DNA from: Deltaproteobacteria bacterium
Lineage (GTDB): Bacteria > Myxococcota > B64-G9
Length of the DNA stretch: 44,319 nt
Reading direction: 5' to 3'
Assembly: GCA_030622135.1 (NCBI GenBank)
Contig: JAUXGL010000010.1
Coordinates: 1 to 44,319 of the forward strand
Position 1 is the first letter of the stretch; the number at the start of each line of letters is the position of its first letter. A program made the position numbers and the translations under genes. The notes beneath the pieces are model-generated. The model was not told the origin of the DNA. It made no database searches and saw only the letters and a program-made list of their open reading frames with translations. This document shows positions 36,698-44,319 of the stretch, in pieces.

Positions 36698-36916
36698 TTA
36701 TGAATTCACGTCGGCGTCGGTGGCCAGTTGGACCTCAAGCTCGTCGCGTTGACCAATGAAGGAGAGCTTCCACCTGCGGCCATCGGAGCCGTTGAAGATA
36801 GCGTAACGCCTAAAGGAAGTCTTGGCCTCGGTGATCAGGAACCTGAGGAAATCCTTGCGCTGTTCCCTGATCTTCTTCAGCTCATCGAGGCCAGTTGGAT
36901 CGCCGGTCAGTTCCAT
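36698..36916 (-). CDS. Hypothetical protein (72 aa)
   Basis: Short ORF MELTGDPTGLDELKKIREQRKDFL... directly upstream of the zinc-ribbon gene on the same strand. Confidence 0.45.
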   Translation of the reverse strand: MELTGDPTGLDELKKIREQRKDFLRFLITEAKTSFRRYAIFNGSDGRRWKLSFIGQRDELEVQLATDADVNS

Positions 36917-36980
36917 CGGATGGAATGCTACCCCGACAATGCAAACAGGTCAAGAATACCGCAATTTAATGAAGGGGATG

Positions 36981-37796
36981 TTACTGGCAACCGAGGCTGG
37001 TCATCAACTCGAGTATCATGGTGTTCAACTCGGGAACGGCGTCGCCGACAATCTTGTCCCTGGGCCCACCCTGGCCATCGCTGAACGCGTAGGCCAATTG
37101 CAACAGCTTGCAGGTTCCCTGGTTCCAGCCCCTGTCGAGAAATATCGCAGCCAGTATCAGCTTGAACTTGAAGATCCTCAGGTGGACTCTTTTTGCACGG
37201 GAGCAACGGCCCTGTCCTTCGATGGTCCCCGCCTCGACGCCCGCGTCGAAGAAGGCCAGGATGTCCTCGATGGTCAGGGGTCCTTGCGGCTCGACGACCT
37301 CGCCATAGAGCACAACCGTGGTGGGGCTGTCGTCGGGATCGTTGCTGATGATTTCCAAAAACGCCTGGGCAAAACCGGGAGCAGACGGGGCGAAGACTAC
37401 ATCGACCAACAGCGGATAGCCGGGACCACCGTCGTTAGGAGGAACGTGTGCCGGCACAGCCGGCTCTGTAGCAAAATAGAAGTCGGCGCTGCTTTCCCCG
37501 GTAAAGGCCACGCCGTCGACCCAAAGATCGTGTCCTCCATCGTTGTTGACGGAAATTGTCACCGTGTTCGACGAACCGATCTCCACTTCCCCGAAGTCGA
37601 ATTCCAAATAGTTGACCAGAATATTGGGATGGGGATTGGCAACAGCGTTGAGAGGCAAGAAGACGACGGCGAGGATCGCCCCTACCATCAAAACCCTTCT
37701 TCGAACCATCCTTTCCTCCATTAGCATCCCCCTTGTTTCCTCCCATCTCACCCGCCAAGAAGAGAAACGGCGGGTAGCCACCAATTGGTGACACAC
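36981..37796 (-). CDS. Secreted protein with ASH (ASPM-SPD-2-Hydin)-like domain
   Basis: Hydrophobic leader VRRRVLMVGAILAVVFLPLNAVA; LEFDFGEVEIGSSNTVTISVNNDGGHDLWVDGVAFTGES...VVFAPSAPGFAQAFLEIISNDPDDSPTTVVLYGE. Start may be internal. Confidence 0.7.
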   Translation of the reverse strand: MCHQLVATRRFSSWRVRWEETRGMLMEERMVRRRVLMVGAILAVVFLPLNAVANPHPNILVNYLEFDFGEVEIGSSNTVTISVNNDGGHDLWVDGVAFTGESSADFYFATEPAVPAHVPPNDGGPGYPLLVDVVFAPSAPGFAQAFLEIISNDPDDSPTTVVLYGEVVEPQGPLTIEDILAFFDAGVEAGTIEGQGRCSRAKRVHLRIFKFKLILAAIFLDRGWNQGTCKLLQLAYAFSDGQGGPRDKIVGDAVPELNTMILELMTSLGCQ

Positions 37797-37910
37797 TCAC
37801 CCCACTGTAATTATAACGGATTGGGGAAAAAGCTGTCAAGGGATAAATTGCAAAACTTAAAGAGGCCAACAAGTGTCTGTTCCGGCACCGGTGGTGGATT
37901 TGGGTGCGGC

Positions 37911-37946
37911 TACTACTACTACTACTACTACTTCTTCTTCTTCTTC
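37911..37946. repeat. Trinucleotide microsatellite (TAC)7(TTC)5
   Basis: Read directly on + strand; on - strand it is (AAG)5(TAG)7 in the frame of the FecR-like gene. Confidence 0.97.
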
Positions 37947-38887
37947 CACATCTCAGGAGAGGTGCGGATGTCGAAAGTATCCGGGCGGGTGTCGACAAAG
38001 AAACGGGGGGACTCCTTGATCGTGCTGTTTCCGCCTACATCATATGACTCGACCTTGAGCTTGTTCGCGCCCTCCTTCAGGGCGATCACCTGGCGGAAGC
38101 GGCCGCGGTTGCCGACCGAAACCACGGTGCCGTCGATCTTGACCCGGGCGCCGGGCTTGGTGCGACCGGCGATGACGATATTGCGCTTGGAGAGCTCGCG
38201 GTTCTTGGGCCAACGAACCTTCAAGAAAACCGCCGAGGGAATCTTGATGGGATCGGCGGGCTTCTGGCCCTTGACTACCCGGGTCATGAAGCCCCCGTTG
38301 ACCTGGATGATCCGACCCTCGGCCTCGACGTCCACGGAGCCCTTTACGGTTCCCACGGACACCAGGCCCTTCTGGTTCACGGTCATCTTGAAGGTGGCTC
38401 CCTTGGTGCGGGTGACGGATTCGGAGGCGGCCACCTCGAAGATTCTCTCGGGGTCTTCCACGACGTCGGCGGAGATCATGCCCTCGCCCAGGAAGAACCT
38501 GGAGGCCTTCTCCTCCAGATCCTGTACCTCGAACTTGCTGCCCGGATCCAGCTCGACCGTGAACATTCCCGGCTTGGTCAAAACCGCACTGGATCGGGAG
38601 TCGGTGCGGATGCGATCCTTGGGAAAAAGAACCATTCCGATCTCGGCCGGCTTCCACTCCCCGCCCTCGCGGCTGTACTCCACCGTGCCGTCCAGATCGA
38701 TGATGGAGAGCGCCATGGGCAGCGGGGGGGGTTCCTCGTCGGTTTTCCGATCGAAACCGTCGGGCTGCGAGGAACGCTTTCCCGAATCGGAGACGGAAAG
38801 ACCGCGCTCGAAGAGAAGGTAGTAGACCAGCGGGACCACGGCCACGAAGGCGACGATGGCCATGATGAAGAGAATACGTCCCCTCAT
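37928..38887 (-). CDS. FecR-domain protein, membrane-anchored
   Basis: N-terminal TM segment; FecR-like KDRIRTDSRSSAVLTKPGMFTVELDPGSKFEV; C-terminal IVIAGRTKPGARVKIDG Ig-like motif; terminates in KKKKK. Confidence 0.82.
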   Translation of the reverse strand: MRGRILFIMAIVAFVAVVPLVYYLLFERGLSVSDSGKRSSQPDGFDRKTDEEPPPLPMALSIIDLDGTVEYSREGGEWKPAEIGMVLFPKDRIRTDSRSSAVLTKPGMFTVELDPGSKFEVQDLEEKASRFFLGEGMISADVVEDPERIFEVAASESVTRTKGATFKMTVNQKGLVSVGTVKGSVDVEAEGRIIQVNGGFMTRVVKGQKPADPIKIPSAVFLKVRWPKNRELSKRNIVIAGRTKPGARVKIDGTVVSVGNRGRFRQVIALKEGANKLKVESYDVGGNSTIKESPRFFVDTRPDTFDIRTSPEMWKKKKK

Positions 38888-40743
38888 GTCTGTCCTCCCC
38901 CGGCGGGCAGCGTCACGGTGAAGGCACTGCCCTTGCCGACCTCGCTCCTGGCGGCTATGCGGCCGCCGTGATCGGAGATGATCCGGTAGGCCACCGATAG
39001 GCCCAGGCCGGTGTTGGTCCAGACGTCCTTGGTGGTGTAGAAGGGATCAAAGACGCGCTGAAGGTGCTCGGGCGGAATGCCCCGGCCGGTGTCCTGCACC
39101 TCCACCTCCACTTCCCCGCCCTGCGCCCAGCGGCTCCGGATGACCAGCATGCCGCCGGTCTGCATGGCGATGCGGGCGTTGGAGAAGAGGTTGAAGAAGA
39201 CCTGCATGAGCTGGCGGTGGTCGCCCATGACATGGGGGAGCTTTGGCTCCAGCTCCCAGACCGTCTCGATCTCCTGGGCCTGGATGCGCTGCTCGGTCAT
39301 GGAGTAGGCATCCTGGAGGACCTCGTGCAGGTTGACATCCATGTGCTCGGGATCGGCCTCCTGCTCGGAGAAGCGCAGCAGGTTTTGGGTGACGTCCTTG
39401 CAGCGCTTGGCGGCGCTTTCGGCCTTCTTCAATATCTCCTGCTGCTTCTCGTCGACGTTGGACTTGAGCAGCATGAGCTGAATGTTGCCCAGAATGCCCA
39501 CCAGAGGATTGTTGATCTCATGGGCCACGCCGGCGCCCAACTGGCCGATGGCGGCCAACTTGGAAGTATCGAGCAAACGCCTATGGGCTTCTTTCAGCTC
39601 GCGGGTGCGCTCCTCGACCCGACGGGTTAACTCGCGGTTCCACTCCTCGATCTCTTCACGGGAGGCTTTCAGCTCGGCGCCCATGTGATTGAAGGTTTTG
39701 GCCAACACGCCCAGCTCGTCTTTGGCGCGTAGCTCAACCTTGGCGTCCAGGTTGCCCTTGGCAAGCTCCTCGGCCGAGGACACGAAGCGGCGCAAGTTGC
39801 GGGTGATTCTTCCGGTGAACAGGCCACCGAGGATCAAAAGCGCCAGGATGGAAGCGCTGGTGCCGATGACCGTCACCCGGCGGGTGCGGCGAACCTCGGC
39901 CCAGGCCCCGGCACGGGACTGGGAGATGACCACGCCCCAGTCAAGCAAGGGCACCGCGGCGAAGCTCCAAATGGTGTTTGCGTGCAGAAATGCGCCGCGC
40001 TTTCCGCCGCCGACGACACGGCTCACCGCGGGCTCACCCGAAAGATCCTCGCGGTTCTTCACCCGGGCGGGATCGGAGTGAACGATCACCTTGCCCTCCG
40101 AGTCGACCAGGACCGCGCTCCAGCCCCGAGTGTCGCCGGCTTCCACCACCCGGCGAACGATCCACTCGAGCGACAGCTCCACCGCGGCGAACCACTTGTC
40201 CTCGCGGTTGGGGACCCGCCAGGGTATGACGAAGGAGATGCCCAAAATATCCTTCCGGGGAAGCTTGTGGGCCGTGCCCAGGACAACGCTACCTAAAGGG
40301 GCGTCGCCGGCCTTTGAAAGCGGCAGCTTTTCCAAGAAGGCGGCGTGCTGTATGTCGTTCACGCCCAGGCGGCCGGCATACTCGGGGTACCGCTCGGGAC
40401 GATCCAGAAAGACACCGGGGGTCAGCTCCAGGCCCGACTCGTCGAGCAACGCCACCTGGATTATGTCCTCGGACTGCTTGTACAAGATCCCCAGAAAGCC
40501 GGCCAGCTCCTCCTCAGACATCTCCTCGACGGTAAAGTAGCCCAGGGCGCCCTGAACCCGCTCCAAGATCTCCTGCATCTCCCGCGAGACCACTTCGGCC
40601 AGCCGCACGGCCGAGTCCTCGCGGGACTGGAACAGGCGCTTCTCCAATTCATTTTCGTTGTGCTTCAAAACCACGAAACCCACCATCAGCGGGACCAGGG
40701 TAGCGGCCAGGGTGAAGAGGATGAGCTTCTGGTACAATCTCAT
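38884..40743 (-). CDS. Sensor histidine kinase (Cache-like sensor, HAMP, HisKA, HATPase_c)
   Basis: AAIGQLGAGVAHEINNPLVGILGNIQ (H-box), DTGRGIPPEHLQRVFDPFYTTK, TGLGLSVAYRII, two TM segments. Confidence 0.93.
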   Translation of the reverse strand: MRLYQKLILFTLAATLVPLMVGFVVLKHNENELEKRLFQSREDSAVRLAEVVSREMQEILERVQGALGYFTVEEMSEEELAGFLGILYKQSEDIIQVALLDESGLELTPGVFLDRPERYPEYAGRLGVNDIQHAAFLEKLPLSKAGDAPLGSVVLGTAHKLPRKDILGISFVIPWRVPNREDKWFAAVELSLEWIVRRVVEAGDTRGWSAVLVDSEGKVIVHSDPARVKNREDLSGEPAVSRVVGGGKRGAFLHANTIWSFAAVPLLDWGVVISQSRAGAWAEVRRTRRVTVIGTSASILALLILGGLFTGRITRNLRRFVSSAEELAKGNLDAKVELRAKDELGVLAKTFNHMGAELKASREEIEEWNRELTRRVEERTRELKEAHRRLLDTSKLAAIGQLGAGVAHEINNPLVGILGNIQLMLLKSNVDEKQQEILKKAESAAKRCKDVTQNLLRFSEQEADPEHMDVNLHEVLQDAYSMTEQRIQAQEIETVWELEPKLPHVMGDHRQLMQVFFNLFSNARIAMQTGGMLVIRSRWAQGGEVEVEVQDTGRGIPPEHLQRVFDPFYTTKDVWTNTGLGLSVAYRIISDHGGRIAARSEVGKGSAFTVTLPAGGGQT

Positions 40744-40777
40744 GGCGCCGTGCCTTCAGGTATGCCGCCTGGCGGCG

Positions 40778-44095
<3,318 letters not shown>

Positions 44096-44319
44096 GAGAT
44101 TCTCCCGCCTGGTGGAGTCGCATCGTACCACATCGGCAAAAGTCCGCAAGGCTTCCCCAATCTCCCATTAATGTTGGGATCGACCGGAAATTCACTGGGA
44201 GACAGGGGCTCCGCCCCATATCGGTAGCCCCCCGTAGTCGCTGAGTTTCCCACCGAGTTCCCCCTGGGCAAATTCCCGAATTTGAGAAAAGGCTTGTTTT
44301 AAGGCAAGCTGTGTGTATA

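Noticed and set aside
44150-44319. Possible c-di-GMP (GEMM) riboswitch upstream of the hybrid kinase
   Set aside because: A few GC-rich hairpin-like segments, but the conserved GEMM core could not be read.

Overview
This 44.3 kb window is high-GC bacterial DNA. MYXO-CTERM-like, AgmX/PglI-like and Cys-rich lipoprotein features suggest a Myxococcota/deltaproteobacterial-type genome, but that assignment is an inference. From left to right: (i) a decayed REP-associated (IS200-like) transposase between 30-bp inverted repeats, a Phd/ParE-type toxin-antitoxin pair and a truncated nucleotidyltransferase fragment (1-1320). (ii) A dense cluster at 1362-15481 holding a complete nitrogenase-like triad (NifH-like ATPase, NifD-like and NifK-like component-1 proteins) embedded among six radical-SAM proteins with eight CxxxCxxC motifs. 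Two of these proteins are double-rSAM fusions (one with a B12-binding-like N-terminus) and one is an rSAM-methyltransferase fusion. This is the best candidate for an undescribed system. (iii) A His-Xaa-Ser (Hxs-type) RiPP-like operon at 15557-18143: a twin-arginine precursor ending HCS-(HGS)11-W, an HxsB-like rSAM/SPASM maturase and two HxsD-like small proteins, with no HxsC in view. (iv) An M20 peptidase, a PilZ protein, an MBL-fold hydrolase, a Cys-rich lipoprotein and a GAF/sigma-54 regulator (18345-24249). (v) An envelope gene set: a TPR/AgmX-like lipoprotein, a 1271-aa probable beta-barrel, an Ig-like repeat protein and a 14-repeat RCC1 protein with a MYXO-CTERM-like tail. (vi) A zinc-ribbon protein, an ASH-like protein, and a signalling operon with a FecR protein, a sensor kinase and a large hybrid kinase with a degenerate GGDEF domain. 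All calls come from reading the sequence and supplied translations; no database search was run.
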